From Candidatus Hydrogenedentota bacterium (GTDB lineage Bacteria; UBA8481; J006): 38,867 nt of DNA. The notes beneath the pieces are model-generated. The model saw nothing but the letters and a program-made list of their open reading frames with translations, made no database searches and was not told the origin of the DNA. The stretch covers positions 1 through 38,867 of the forward strand of contig RFFU01000143.1 of NCBI GenBank assembly GCA_003697085.1, read 5' to 3'. The position numbers were made by a program, and so were the translations under genes. Shown piece after piece: positions 25,613 to 34,983 of the stretch. Positions within the stretch are counted from its first letter, which is position 1. Each line of letters starts with the position of its first letter.

Positions 25613-27304
25613 TCATCTCCTTCCCGCGCTTTCCTTCCTCCTATAGACGAAGATGCTGTCTTCGCGGTCCACGAGGGCATAACCGGCGGGCGGATTGGGA
25701 TCGGGTTCGCCTTTTCCGATTTGCGTGTAGAGGTCTCGGATCAACAACGGCCGGCGTCGCATCTCTTTCTTGCGGTCGAGGTAGGGGAGATCGATCACGG
25801 GTTTTCGATCCGCGAGAAGAATGAGCAAGCGATGGTTTCCCTCGAGAGCGACGCCGCCGGGAGGCAAGCGTTTTACGAGCGCACGGGCGTGAAGTGCCGT
25901 CGCGTCCGGTTCCCGGAAGACGATGTCGTAAAAGGCACCCGTATGAGAAAGCGGGCCCAGCGTGCAGAGGATGGCGGCGAGCAGGGCCGAAAGCGCCGAA
26001 AAGGAAGCGACGGATTCGTCGGAAAGATGAAGGAATGAGGCGAGGGAGGCGACGGCCGCTCCGGTGGCGATGCCCAGGAAGGGAAGCGTCAAAGATGCGT
26101 AATGGGACATGATCTTGTACATGGGAAAGCGGGAAACGACGTTGAGGAGAACCTCGGGAAGCGCGGGCAGGAGATAGAGCGGTGCGGCGATCGGAAGGAG
26201 TCCCGCGGGGACGAAGATATGAAGAAGATATCCGACGCGGGAGGGTTGTTTGAGGCTTTCGAGGAGCAGGGCGGGGTGAAATCCCCGGGGACCGAATCGC
26301 AGCCGGGCCTGCGCGGAAAGGTCAAAGCCGGGCCCCGTCCGGTTGTAGGTGAGGAAGACGGCGAGAATCGCGGCGGAGATTGTGGCGAGAAGAAATCCTT
26401 CGCGGCGCCAGGAACGTTTCGTGACGGCCAGCGCAATTCCGGCGAGGATGCCGGCGGCGAGGAAGTGTTCCTTCGAGAGAATGGCGAGGGCGGAGCCGAG
26501 GGCGAACCAAGCACGCCGCCCCCGCGCGTACCCGTAAAAGGCCACCGCCACGCCCAGCGTTCCCAGAACGGCGGGATCCATTTCGTGAACGGCGAATCCG
26601 GAGAAGGCGGGATGAAAGGCCAGCACGCAAAACGCCGCCCAGCCGGCTTCCTCTCCGAAACGCCGACGGACACCGCGTGTCACGAAGAAAAGCGAGAGAC
26701 CAAGGGAAAGAATCTGAATCGCTTGCGGAAAGAAGCCGTTTCGAAAGACGGTATAGAACGGAGCGAGGAGTCCCAGGCTGAGGAAGAGATGATTTCGGAG
26801 AATGGATTGGCCGAGATAATCGCTGAAAAAGCCTCGGCCCGATTCCAGGTTGTCGAGGATATTGAGGACGTGCGCGAGATCGTAGCCGTACTGGAGATGA
26901 AGATAGAGTTGATAGGAACGAAGAAGGAGAAGGGCGAGGATGGTCAGACCGAGAAGGATTTCGGCGGCTCCGGGGCGTTTTGGTATCAAGGGGCCCGTCA
27001 CCGTCCAACTTGCCGCAAAGGCGACAATATAGAGAAAGCGGGTGGGGGGATAGGGTGATCGAAACCCCGGCAATGCCGGGAGAAGAAAGAGGGCCGCGAG
27101 GGAAATCCAGAGGAGTCCGGGAAAGAGAAACGAAGAAATCCTTCGCGCGGTCCAGATTCGGATAAGAAGGAGCGCGGAGAGGAGACAGAGAACGATGCGT
27201 CCAAGAGAGTCCGGTTCTTCGTAATGAACGGCGGCCGCGGTTCCAACGAGAAGAACCAGCACCGCGAAGACGCGCTCGAAAGGTGCGGAAAATTTCCCCT
27301 TCAT
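25613..27304 (-). CDS. DUF2079-like polytopic membrane protein
   Basis: The 563-residue protein has about ten to twelve hydrophobic helices. The block YDLAHVLNILDNLESGRGF, then GQSILRNHLFLSLGLLAPFYTVF, matches the DUF2079 family, whose fold resembles GT-C glycosyltransferases, with an early Asp and a conserved His. A soluble C-terminal tail of about 100 residues follows (LEGNHRLLILLADRKPVID). The substrate is unknown. ATG 27304 is used; a GTG one codon earlier (27307) is equally possible and neither has a clear ribosome binding site. It starts about 40 bases after the ftsK stop on the same strand and is probably co-transcribed. Confidence 0.82.
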   Translation of the reverse strand: MKGKFSAPFERVFAVLVLLVGTAAAVHYEEPDSLGRIVLCLLSALLLIRIWTARRISSFLFPGLLWISLAALFLLPALPGFRSPYPPTRFLYIVAFAASWTVTGPLIPKRPGAAEILLGLTILALLLLRSYQLYLHLQYGYDLAHVLNILDNLESGRGFFSDYLGQSILRNHLFLSLGLLAPFYTVFRNGFFPQAIQILSLGLSLFFVTRGVRRRFGEEAGWAAFCVLAFHPAFSGFAVHEMDPAVLGTLGVAVAFYGYARGRRAWFALGSALAILSKEHFLAAGILAGIALAVTKRSWRREGFLLATISAAILAVFLTYNRTGPGFDLSAQARLRFGPRGFHPALLLESLKQPSRVGYLLHIFVPAGLLPIAAPLYLLPALPEVLLNVVSRFPMYKIMSHYASLTLPFLGIATGAAVASLASFLHLSDESVASFSALSALLAAILCTLGPLSHTGAFYDIVFREPDATALHARALVKRLPPGGVALEGNHRLLILLADRKPVIDLPYLDRKKEMRRRPLLIRDLYTQIGKGEPDPNPPAGYALVDREDSIFVYRRKESAGRR

Positions 27305-27344
27305 CACACTGAGAATCTACCGGAGTGGAAGTCCGACGTCTCTC

Positions 27345-29936
27345 TCAATCGCCGTCGTTTTCGAAGTAGGATTCGTCGAAGAGGAGTTGGCGGGGTTTGG
27401 AGCCGTCGGGCGGCGTGACGAGCCCTCGCGCCTCCATGATGTCGACCAACCGGGCGGCCCGCGGATGTCCGATCTTGAGCCTTCGCTGGAGTCGGGAGAC
27501 ACTGGCTTGCCCGTCCTCCAAGACGATCTTCAAGGCCTGTTCGAAGAGCGGATCGCTTTCTTCGGCGAGATCGGGTCCGGGTCCCAATTCCGTTGCTCCG
27601 TTTTGGAGATTGAATTCGTAACGAATCTTCCCCTGGTCGGTGTAGTATTGAATCACGCGCTTGATCTCTTCCGTCTCGATGAAGCTCCCCTGAAGGCGGA
27701 TCGGTTTGGGCTTGTCGCCTGGTTTGAAGAGCATATCCCCTCGCCCCAAGAGCCGCTCGGCTCCCTGGGAATCCAGTATCGTCCGAGAATCGACCCGGGA
27801 ACTGACGAAGAAAGCGATCCGCGAGGGGAGGTTCGCCTTGATCACTCCTGTGATGACGTCCACGGAGGGGCGCTGTGTGGCGATGATGAGGTGAATGCCG
27901 ACGGCGCGCGCCATCTGGGCGATCCGGATGATCGCCTCTTCCGCCTCTTTCGCCGCGACCATCATCAGGTCTCCGAACTCGTCCACGATGACCACGATGT
28001 ACGGCATCCGCGACGGCATTTCGCGTTGCGGAGCAAGCTCGTCCTCGACATCCACGAACTCGTCGATCTCCGGCTCGCTCTCCATCGCCTTCCGATTGTA
28101 CGATTCGATGTCCCGAACCCCGGCTCGCGCAAGATACCGGTACCGCCGTTCCATCTCTTCCACCGCCCACATCAAGGCCTGCGGCGCCTTTCGCACATCG
28201 GTAATGACCGGAGCCAGAAGATGCGGAATACCGTTGTAACCCTGCAACTCCACGACCTTCGGATCGACCAGAAGAAGTTTTACCTCCGTCGGACGGCTCG
28301 ACAGAATCAATGAGTTCACGATCGCGTTGATGCAGACCGATTTGCCGGAGCCCGTGGAACCGGCGATGAGCAGGTGCGGCATTCTTCTCAGATCGGCCAC
28401 GACCGGCCGGCCTGCTATATCCTTGCCCAAGGCGACCGCCAACGGGGTCTGGTTGCGTAAATCCTGATATTCCGTCGAGGCAAGGACCTCCTTCAATGTG
28501 ACGCACTGCGGTCTTCGGTTCGGTATCTCGACCCCGACGGCCGCCTTTCCCGGAATGGGCGCCTCGATCCGAATCGAGGGTGCCGCCATTGCCAACGCGA
28601 TATCGTCCTCTCGCGCCTTGATCGCTGAGACCTTCACCCCCGGCGCCGGCACGATCTCGAATCGCGTGACCGTCGGCCCCGGAATGATATGCCCGATCTT
28701 GCATTCGATGTTGAAATCGGCCAAACGGTTTTGGAGATCCATCGCTTTGGCCCGGAGTTCCTCCTCAGTCACTGATTCCGTCATCTCCGGATTGTTCAAC
28801 AGACTCAACGGCGGAATCCGGAATTCGTCCTCGCAAAGGTAATCCTCGTCGTCATCTTCCTCTTCCGCGATCACCTCGGGTCTCGCGGCCGCCGGCTTCT
28901 CTTCCGGCTCTTCCTCCTTCGGCTCCGGTATCGCAACAGGAAAAGGCCCTTCCTGCGCCGGCTCGGGTTCCGGCATGTCCGCGGTGACCTCTTGTGCGTC
29001 CGCGGGAACGGTAGGGGGGGCGACGGGAGATCGCGTTTCCGAGTCTTCCGGAGGAGAAGAGTCGGGCTCCGGGGAAGATTCGCCTGACGCAGGTTCCGGA
29101 TGAACCAGCTTCAAAGCGGGAGTCTTGATGATACGCGTCTCGGCCTTTTCATAGTACTCCGGCCCGCGCTTCGCTGATTCTTCCTCGGATGTTTCTCTCT
29201 TCGATCCTTTCCCTTTCCCCGATCTTCCGGGCTTTTCCCCGCGTGCCTGAGGCTCTTCGGGACGAGACTCGTTCGCGGGAGAATGGCGAAAGATTCCCGC
29301 GACCAGATCCCTCCCTTGGAGAAGGATTCGTCCGGCAAGCGCCGCGCCGGCGAAGAGAAGGGAAAAGACCGCGGAAAACGAAAGCGGAGTTCCAATCACG
29401 ACCGCCGTGACGAGACAGAGAAAGACGATGAGAAAAGAGACGTAACCGAACGTCGAAAACAGATCGTCGGCGAGCCGCATCCCCAGCGATCCACCAAGAT
29501 AACCGTCGGGTGCAATCAAACCCAAGAACGCACACGTCGCAATCAGGCAGACGGTCAATGCCAGGCCCTTCGCGAAGAATTTTCGCGCCGTAACCCCGCG
29601 ATAGATTCCGATGCCGGCCAAGGCCATCGCGATTGGGATGATCAAGGAACCGAAGCCGAAGAAGATTCCAAAGCGAGTTGCCACCCATTTTCCAAAGAGA
29701 CCGGTCGCCGTCGGGACCTCCGATGTCTGAATTCCGCGGAGTTCGGACGGGTTGAGAAGCAGCGAAAGGAACAGGATCACAGCGGAAGTAACGAGCAGGA
29801 ACGAAACGGCTTCCCTTTGTTCCCGCGACGAGAAGAACGCCTTGTCGTTGTTTGCCGAGATCCGTTTCCGCCGAGTTTTCCGGATATCGACGATCGAGTC
29901 GGATACGGCCTTCTTTACTGTGGATTGACGTGCCAT
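27345..29936 (-). CDS. ftsK: DNA translocase FtsK/SpoIIIE
   Basis: The product is 863 residues from ATG 29936. Four hydrophobic helices lie in the first ~210 residues, followed by a long acidic, Pro/Glu-rich linker to about residue 370. The alpha domain includes GPTVTRFEIVPAPGVKVS. The motor has GSTGSGKS (526-533) and VVIVDEFGDLMM, with IRIAQMARAVGIHLI and ATQRPSVDVITG. The C-terminal winged-helix gamma domain (DPLFEQALKIV ... RRLKIGHPRAARLVDIM) is present, so KOPS-like sequence reading is expected. The start is uncertain: ATG 29966 has AAGG upstream and adds 10 residues, while 29936 gives the usual basic MAR start but lacks an obvious binding site. Confidence 0.95.
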   Translation of the reverse strand: MARQSTVKKAVSDSIVDIRKTRRKRISANNDKAFFSSREQREAVSFLLVTSAVILFLSLLLNPSELRGIQTSEVPTATGLFGKWVATRFGIFFGFGSLIIPIAMALAGIGIYRGVTARKFFAKGLALTVCLIATCAFLGLIAPDGYLGGSLGMRLADDLFSTFGYVSFLIVFLCLVTAVVIGTPLSFSAVFSLLFAGAALAGRILLQGRDLVAGIFRHSPANESRPEEPQARGEKPGRSGKGKGSKRETSEEESAKRGPEYYEKAETRIIKTPALKLVHPEPASGESSPEPDSSPPEDSETRSPVAPPTVPADAQEVTADMPEPEPAQEGPFPVAIPEPKEEEPEEKPAAARPEVIAEEEDDDEDYLCEDEFRIPPLSLLNNPEMTESVTEEELRAKAMDLQNRLADFNIECKIGHIIPGPTVTRFEIVPAPGVKVSAIKAREDDIALAMAAPSIRIEAPIPGKAAVGVEIPNRRPQCVTLKEVLASTEYQDLRNQTPLAVALGKDIAGRPVVADLRRMPHLLIAGSTGSGKSVCINAIVNSLILSSRPTEVKLLLVDPKVVELQGYNGIPHLLAPVITDVRKAPQALMWAVEEMERRYRYLARAGVRDIESYNRKAMESEPEIDEFVDVEDELAPQREMPSRMPYIVVIVDEFGDLMMVAAKEAEEAIIRIAQMARAVGIHLIIATQRPSVDVITGVIKANLPSRIAFFVSSRVDSRTILDSQGAERLLGRGDMLFKPGDKPKPIRLQGSFIETEEIKRVIQYYTDQGKIRYEFNLQNGATELGPGPDLAEESDPLFEQALKIVLEDGQASVSRLQRRLKIGHPRAARLVDIMEARGLVTPPDGSKPRQLLFDESYFENDGD

Positions 29937-30428
29937 TGAGAGATTAATCGGACGAATGGGAAGCATACTAAAGCCTTGAAAATTAGATAATTGAGGGGAG
30001 AGAAGAGGAAACCGGCGGCGCACGGGCTCTCCCGTCCGCAGCGGTACCCGGAACCGCAGGCCTGCCCGCAGTGGAACGCAGGTTCTCCAACCTGCGGAGG
30101 TCGGAGCGGGCAGTTAACGCTGTCCCGGGAGCGCGGCCATCTTGCCCGCAGATAAAAAACCCAATCGCCGACGTGGAGCGCGGACTCTCCAGTCTGCGCT
30201 AGAAAACATGCCCTCTTCTGGTTGCGAACGGCACGCGGATTCTCCCGTCCGCAGAGAGTACACGGGCTCTCCAGTTTGCGGAATCATCTCGGATTTAGAA
30301 CTCCCTCGAGTCCGAAGACCGTGCGAGTCATTTCCAATCGACCGGTTGGCTGGAGTTCTCCGCGCGGTTTTCGAGTCAACTGAGGTATCTGAAATTGACA
30401 AATTGTAAGAATGACCCCCTTTTTGAGG
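29937..30428. repeat. Intergenic region with several CTCC-loop hairpins
   Basis: No gene is supported. The hairpin family is represented at 30017-30040 (imperfect), 30077-30096 (perfect CGCAGGTT/AACCTGCG, loop CTCC), 30179-30198 (CGCGGACT/AGTCTGCG, one wobble), about 30233-30252 and 30261-30281 (degenerate). They are mixed with single GCCCGCAG and CATCTTGCC fragments resembling those at 22800-22870 and 34360-34420. The ftsK promoter should lie on the - strand at the left edge but was not recognised. Confidence 0.8.
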
Positions 30429-30457
30429 TTGTCGGTGGGGGGGATGTGGCGTAGGAT
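30429..30457 (+). promoter_or_regulatory. Putative promoter of ndk
   Basis: TTGTCG (30429-30434) and TAGGAT (30452-30457) are spaced 17 bases and each match consensus at 4 of 6 positions, which would give a leader of about 45 bases. An isolated TTGACA at 30393-30398 has no acceptable -10 partner. Confidence 0.35.
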
Positions 30458-30508
30458 GCGGACGGAAAGGGGGAGAGGAGAAACGCGAAATGAGGGAGTG
30501 GAGAGAAT

Positions 30509-30934
30509 ATGGAGAGAACACTGGTAATCATCAAACCCGATGCGTTCTTACGGAATCTAACCGGGAAGATTCTGGCCCGGTTTGAGGAGGCGGGGATGAG
30601 GATTCGAGCGGCGCGGGTCGTGAGGTTGACACCGGAGACGGCGGGGCTCTTTTACGAGGTTCACAAGGAACGTCCGTTTTACGCCTCCCTTTGCGCCTAT
30701 ATGTCCTCCGGGCCCTGTTTCCCACTGGTTCTCGAGGGAGAAAACGCGATTTCGCGCGTGCGCGAGATCATGGGAGCGACCGATCCCGCGGAGGCTGCTC
30801 CGGGAACGATCCGCGCCGACTTCGCGGAATCGAAGGAACGAAACAGCGTCCACGGCTCGGACAGCCCCGAGTCCGCGGCGAAAGAGATACCGTTCTTCTT
30901 TGCTGATCTCGAGGTTGCCGTAACGGCGCGCTGA
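30509..30934 (+). CDS. ndk: Nucleoside diphosphate kinase
   Basis: The 141-residue enzyme transfers the gamma-phosphate of ATP to other NDPs. It begins [13 protein letters not shown], the family start with the nucleotide-binding Lys. [17 protein letters not shown] is the conserved substrate loop, and the phosphohistidine is H115 in RNSVHGSDS. The length is normal. GGAG lies a few bases before the ATG. The next gene starts 2 bases after the stop. No residue of the catalytic set that I know is missing. Confidence 0.97.
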   Translation: MERTLVIIKPDAFLRNLTGKILARFEEAGMRIRAARVVRLTPETAGLFYEVHKERPFYASLCAYMSSGPCFPLVLEGENAISRVREIMGATDPAEAAPGTIRADFAESKERNSVHGSDSPESAAKEIPFFFADLEVAVTAR

Positions 30935-30936
30935 CC

Positions 30937-31128
30937 GTGAGGGATGATGCCGCCAAGCTTCTCCTGATCATTCTCATCGCTTCCTTCGCCCTGGGGCTTG
31001 CCGTCCTCGGCGTCCGCCGGTTCGTTTTGCATACGCCGTACACGACGGAAACCAATTTCGAAAGCAACAAGGAAGCCGGGTTCTATCCATACAATCCGCC
31101 GGTACGCCGCGCGGACGAGCCCTTCTAA
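30937..31128 (+). CDS. Small single-TM protein between ndk and comEC
   Basis: A 63-residue protein starts at GTG 30937, two bases after ndk, and its stop shares one base with the comEC ATG (TAATG). Residues 7-27 (AKLLLIILIASFALGLAVLGV) form one transmembrane helix. The rest is polar with Tyr and Pro (YTTETNFESNKEAGFYPY, then PPVRRADEPF). I do not recognise a family. The tight packing between two real genes supports it being translated; it could be a ComEC accessory or simply a translational coupler. Confidence 0.6.
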   Translation: MRDDAAKLLLIILIASFALGLAVLGVRRFVLHTPYTTETNFESNKEAGFYPYNPPVRRADEPF

Positions 31129-34100
31129 TGCAAAGAATCATCTTTGCTTTCACCTACAGTTTCATTGCCGGAGTCGGTCTCGGAATGGGCTTCCGTCTGG
31201 ACAGGAGCTATGCCTGGATCGCATACGTCCTGGCGGCCGTCTTCGGAGCGGTGGCGCTGGGGCTATTTTTGGCCGGAAAGCGCGCCAAAAGAAGGATTCC
31301 GTTTTTTGTCGTCCTTCTCGCTTTCGTTCTCGCCGGGGCGCCGCTGGGTTTCGCTCGGTACACTCAAACCTGGCAGCCTCCGGAATTCGATCCGAACGCG
31401 AAAGCCCAGCATATCAGCGCCATCCTCGGCAAATTTCCGGATCAGGATCGCTTTCATGACCGAACGCGCCTGATCGGGACGATCGTGGCGGAGCCGGAGT
31501 ACCGCCCGGCCAAGGGAAAGCCCGGCGTGGTCGCCCTCCTGATCGAGCCGTATCAGGTGATTCCCGATCCCGAAAAAGGAGAAAAGTACGCCGTCAACGG
31601 GGGAAACGTGATGGTTCTTCTCCGCCCCTCCCGCTTTTTCGGGAAACGTGACCAGGAGTTCGGCTCGGTCTTCGCGGAATTGGCCGATCCCGAATCTTAC
31701 GGCGATGTCGTCGTCGTGGACGCGGCCTTTCTCGAATTCCGCCCCGCGGACAACCCCGGCCTCTTCAACGCTCAGGACTTCTATAACGATCAGGATGTCT
31801 ATGCCACGGCCTCGATCTATTTCTGGGACAAGAAGAACCCTCCCATCGAGATCGTTTCGCGCCGGAAAGGAAATCCCATCGTCGCTCTTGCGCTCTCGAT
31901 CAAGAAACGGATGCTTGGTGTCATCAAACTGACCGTCCCCTTTCCCGAGTCGGCGTTCCTTGCGGGCGTGACTTTGGGAGCCCGGCGAGGTCTTACCGGC
32001 GTGAAATGTATCTTCGAGGAGGGCCCGGAGGAAACCGCGACAACGAAATCGGAAGACGAGGAGCCGGACCTACGCAAACTCATCCTCGACGAGTTCCGCT
32101 GGTCGGGAACCAGTCACGTCCTGGCCGTCTCCGGGTTGCATGTTACGATCATAGCGGGGGCCCTGTGGGGATTTTTCGTTCTCCTGCGCATTCCGCGAAA
32201 GATCTACGCCCCGATGATCGTCTTCGCTCTCGTCATATTCTGCCTCATAACCGGCGCGCGTCCCTCGACCGTTCGCGCCGTCATTATGAACTCTCTCGTT
32301 ATCCTCACCTATGTCTATCTCGGCTCCGGTCTGAGAGCCTCGATCCTTCTGGCCATCGGCGTTTCGGCTTTCGCGATCCTGATGCAGAATCCCCGGTGGC
32401 TCGTTGCCCCGGCCTTCGCCCTTTCCTTTATGGCCGTGCTATCCTTAGCGCTTCTGACCGGTCCCCTCGATCGCCTTTTCCGCTTCATACCGGGGTATTC
32501 GAGATTGCCGGTCTGGCTGGCCCAATTCACCGCGGCCCAGGCGGCGATTCAGTTCGGAATGATGTGGCCCCTGAGCTCCTATTACTTCTCGCGCGTCTCC
32601 ATCGCCGGCCCCTTCGCCAATTTCATCGCGATCCCCCTGATCGGAATCATCGTTCAACTCGGTCTCTTCGCCTGTCTCCTCGGCCTGATCCCCGGCATCG
32701 GTCTCTATCTTGCTCTTCCCCTCAACGCCGCGAACTACCTTATGATCTATCTCTTTCTCTGGGCCGCCCACATCTCGACAGTCGTGCTTCCTTTTCCGTA
32801 CGTCCCTTCGCTTACCCCTCGTATGGTGGCCGGTTACTATTTCCTCCTCTCGTTCTTCGTCTTCTGGAAACCGCTCTCGAGGCATTTTCGAATCCTCTAT
32901 TACGATCTCGTGATGGGCATCGGCGGAGTGCGACGCCGCGTCTTTTCCCTTTCGCTCTTCACCGCCGCAATGCTCTTCACCGCCGCAATCATCGTCCTCT
33001 GCTTCCATCCCGAGAAACCGGATGGAAAACTGCACGTTGAATTTCTCTCCGTGCGTTTCGGCTCGGCGGTCCATGTCCAGACCCCCTCCGGCGGACATCT
33101 TCTCTTCGATGCCGGACCCAACGACTACCGATCGGGCTGGAACACGGGCGAACGAACCATCGTCCAGTATCTCTTGAAGAAGCGGATCAATACGCTGGAC
33201 GCCGTCGTGATGACCAATACCTCCCCCGAGGATATGGGAGGCCTGGCCGCGGTCGTAAGCATCCTCCCCGCAAAACGTTTCTACGCCGGTAAAAATGTCT
33301 GGGATTGGGACCCGAATGATGCCGCGGGATTTCAAAAGACGCTGGAAACCGAATTGAGAAACGAGGCCGCGGAGAACCCCCGAAACAAGGATTTCGGGGC
33401 CGCGCTCTTTCACTTCTCAAAACTGGCCACAGCCCTGCGGGCGCCGTGGAACCTCCGGCGTTACCTCGAGGTTCTCCTGATCGCGCCGAACAGACTCTTC
33501 TCTCTTTCCGGCCCGCCCAAACCCTACCTCGTCCGGGAAGGAACCGTTCTTTGGAGAGAAGAGGGGCCGGGCGGAACACTCGAGATCGTTGCGATCCATC
33601 CTCCGGAAGGTTTTTCCCCGAAATTCTCAAACGATGAATCCTTGGCTTTTTCGATCCGATACGGCAATACCGGCTTTCTCCTGACAAGCGATTTGACGAA
33701 ACAGGGAATCCTGAAGCTGGTTGAAGTGGATCCGAGGTGGTTGCATTCGGATGTTCTCCAGGTTCCCGCGCACGGGTCCCCCCAGGCGGCGATACCGTAC
33801 CTCTACAAGGTTGTCTTCGGGGAGAAGGCGGGGAGGAACGCCTTGGCGGTCGTCTCGACCGGGTGGGCCAGCGATCTGAAGAAGCCGCGCCGCGGGCATT
33901 TCACGCACCGTGATTCCTTCCTCCGGCATCGCCAACTCTTTCAGAAGCAGTTGGCGGCCGGAATCGAGGAAACGATCGAGGAATTGAAGGGGAGGGGGGT
34001 CGGGATCGGCCGGACCGACGAAAACGGGGCAATTCTCGTTACCTCCGACGGTTCCACGATAAACGTTGCGGCCACCATCGGACGGATCGGAAGAGGGGAG

Positions 34101-34154
34101 AGATTCGACGAGACGGAGGGTGTATCGGAACTGGAGCGCCAGCGCGAATTTTAA
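31128..34154 (+). CDS. comEC: ComEC/Rec2-like DNA uptake channel with degenerate metallo-beta-lactamase domain
   Basis: The 1008-residue protein has two N-terminal helices, a soluble OB-like DUF4131 region (about 100-300), and a Competence domain of many helices that begins with SGTSHVLAVSGLHVTII (about 325), the family's defining motif. From about residue 635 a metallo-beta-lactamase-like domain follows (LHVEFLSVRFGSAVHVQTPSG, LLFDAGPND). The metal-binding HxHxDH segment is replaced by TNTSPEDMGG, although VPAHGSPQAA (about 874) keeps one His. ComEC moves single-stranded DNA across the inner membrane. It also has a C-terminal extension of about 60 residues. It is translationally coupled to the small protein upstream. 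Confidence 0.9.
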   Translation: MQRIIFAFTYSFIAGVGLGMGFRLDRSYAWIAYVLAAVFGAVALGLFLAGKRAKRRIPFFVVLLAFVLAGAPLGFARYTQTWQPPEFDPNAKAQHISAILGKFPDQDRFHDRTRLIGTIVAEPEYRPAKGKPGVVALLIEPYQVIPDPEKGEKYAVNGGNVMVLLRPSRFFGKRDQEFGSVFAELADPESYGDVVVVDAAFLEFRPADNPGLFNAQDFYNDQDVYATASIYFWDKKNPPIEIVSRRKGNPIVALALSIKKRMLGVIKLTVPFPESAFLAGVTLGARRGLTGVKCIFEEGPEETATTKSEDEEPDLRKLILDEFRWSGTSHVLAVSGLHVTIIAGALWGFFVLLRIPRKIYAPMIVFALVIFCLITGARPSTVRAVIMNSLVILTYVYLGSGLRASILLAIGVSAFAILMQNPRWLVAPAFALSFMAVLSLALLTGPLDRLFRFIPGYSRLPVWLAQFTAAQAAIQFGMMWPLSSYYFSRVSIAGPFANFIAIPLIGIIVQLGLFACLLGLIPGIGLYLALPLNAANYLMIYLFLWAAHISTVVLPFPYVPSLTPRMVAGYYFLLSFFVFWKPLSRHFRILYYDLVMGIGGVRRRVFSLSLFTAAMLFTAAIIVLCFHPEKPDGKLHVEFLSVRFGSAVHVQTPSGGHLLFDAGPNDYRSGWNTGERTIVQYLLKKRINTLDAVVMTNTSPEDMGGLAAVVSILPAKRFYAGKNVWDWDPNDAAGFQKTLETELRNEAAENPRNKDFGAALFHFSKLATALRAPWNLRRYLEVLLIAPNRLFSLSGPPKPYLVREGTVLWREEGPGGTLEIVAIHPPEGFSPKFSNDESLAFSIRYGNTGFLLTSDLTKQGILKLVEVDPRWLHSDVLQVPAHGSPQAAIPYLYKVVFGEKAGRNALAVVSTGWASDLKKPRRGHFTHRDSFLRHRQLFQKQLAAGIEETIEELKGRGVGIGRTDENGAILVTSDGSTINVAATIGRIGRGERFDETEGVSELERQREF

Positions 34155-34424
34155 GAGAAGCCCGCCGTCTCTCCTGCTTTCGCCCTCTTCCTTTTGCTTT
34201 TTGCTTTTTGACTTTTTCCGTCCTTTGCCCTTCCGATTGAACCTCTATCGCGTATACCGTGAGTTGCTTCTTCGTGCTCTTCAGTACCGTTCAATCCGGA
34301 GACAAGAGTGTCCGCGCTCCAAAATACGGCGAAGATGGAGCGCAGGTTCTCCAACCTGCGGAACCTGCGGAAGAGGGCAGTTACCTGCAGGCAAGATGCC
34401 TGTGCTACGGGCGGGTTTTCCGTA
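34155..34424. repeat. Convergent gap with CT-rich tract and CTCC-loop hairpin
   Basis: A CT-rich stretch lies at about 34183-34235. A perfect hairpin CGCAGGTT/AACCTGCG with loop CTCC lies at 34341-34360, identical to the one at 30077-30096. It is followed by GGAACCTGCGG and a TACCTGCAGGCAAGATGCC fragment. The gap separates the ends of comEC and efp; no standard terminator is visible, so the hairpin may contribute to stopping transcription. Confidence 0.75.
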
Positions 34425-34982
34425 TCAAGCGCGGCCGAGAAATTCTCCCGTACGCGTATCGACCTTGACCTTTTCCCCTTCGGCGATGAAGAGCGGGACT
34501 TGGACGGTCAGTCCCGTCTCGAGGGTGGCGGGTTTCGTCGCCGCGGTGGCGGTGTTGCCGCGCACCGCGGGTTCTGTTTTGGAGACCGTCAACTCCACCG
34601 CCGCAGGCAGATCGATTCCCACGGCCCGGTTCTCATAAAAATCGACACGAATGACATCGTTTTCCTTCAGGTACGAAACGGCATCACCGAGATCGTCCGC
34701 CGAGAGCGTGATCTGTTCGTAGGTCGATTCGTCCATAAAGTGGTATCCCGCGTCGTCGGAATAAAGCAACTGCATCTGACGACCCTCCAATTGGATCTCC
34801 TCGATCCGGTCGCTGTCGCGAAACGTCTTCTCCAAGACACGACCGCTTTCGATCTCCTTGATCTTCGTTCGAACGAAGGCCGCTCCCTTGCCGGGTTTGA
34901 CATGTTGGAAATCGACGACGCGGACGAGCCGACCGTCCACGCGAAGGCAGAGCCCCTTCTTGATTTCGTTCATCGTGATCAT
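34425..34982 (-). CDS. efp: Elongation factor P
   Basis: The 185-residue protein has the three-domain EF-P pattern. The N-terminal KOW-like domain ends with the tip loop VKPGKGAAF, in which K32 is the residue usually modified. The middle OB domain carries YSDDAGYHFMDESTYEQI, and the last OB domain ends with FIAEGEKVKVDTRTGEFLGRA. EF-P relieves ribosome stalling at consecutive prolines. No EpmA, YmfI or EarP modification gene is in the window; a Lys at the tip excludes the Arg-rhamnose type. The start MITMNEIKKG is chosen by family similarity; no Shine-Dalgarno sequence precedes it. A -10-like box lies immediately upstream (see promoter). Confidence 0.95.
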   Translation of the reverse strand: MITMNEIKKGLCLRVDGRLVRVVDFQHVKPGKGAAFVRTKIKEIESGRVLEKTFRDSDRIEEIQLEGRQMQLLYSDDAGYHFMDESTYEQITLSADDLGDAVSYLKENDVIRVDFYENRAVGIDLPAAVELTVSKTEPAVRGNTATAATKPATLETGLTVQVPLFIAEGEKVKVDTRTGEFLGRA

Positions 34983-34983
34983 C

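Noticed and set aside
27304-28704. A 466-codon - strand frame inside ftsK
   Set aside because: It overlaps the ftsK motor in another frame and is Arg/Gly-rich low complexity.
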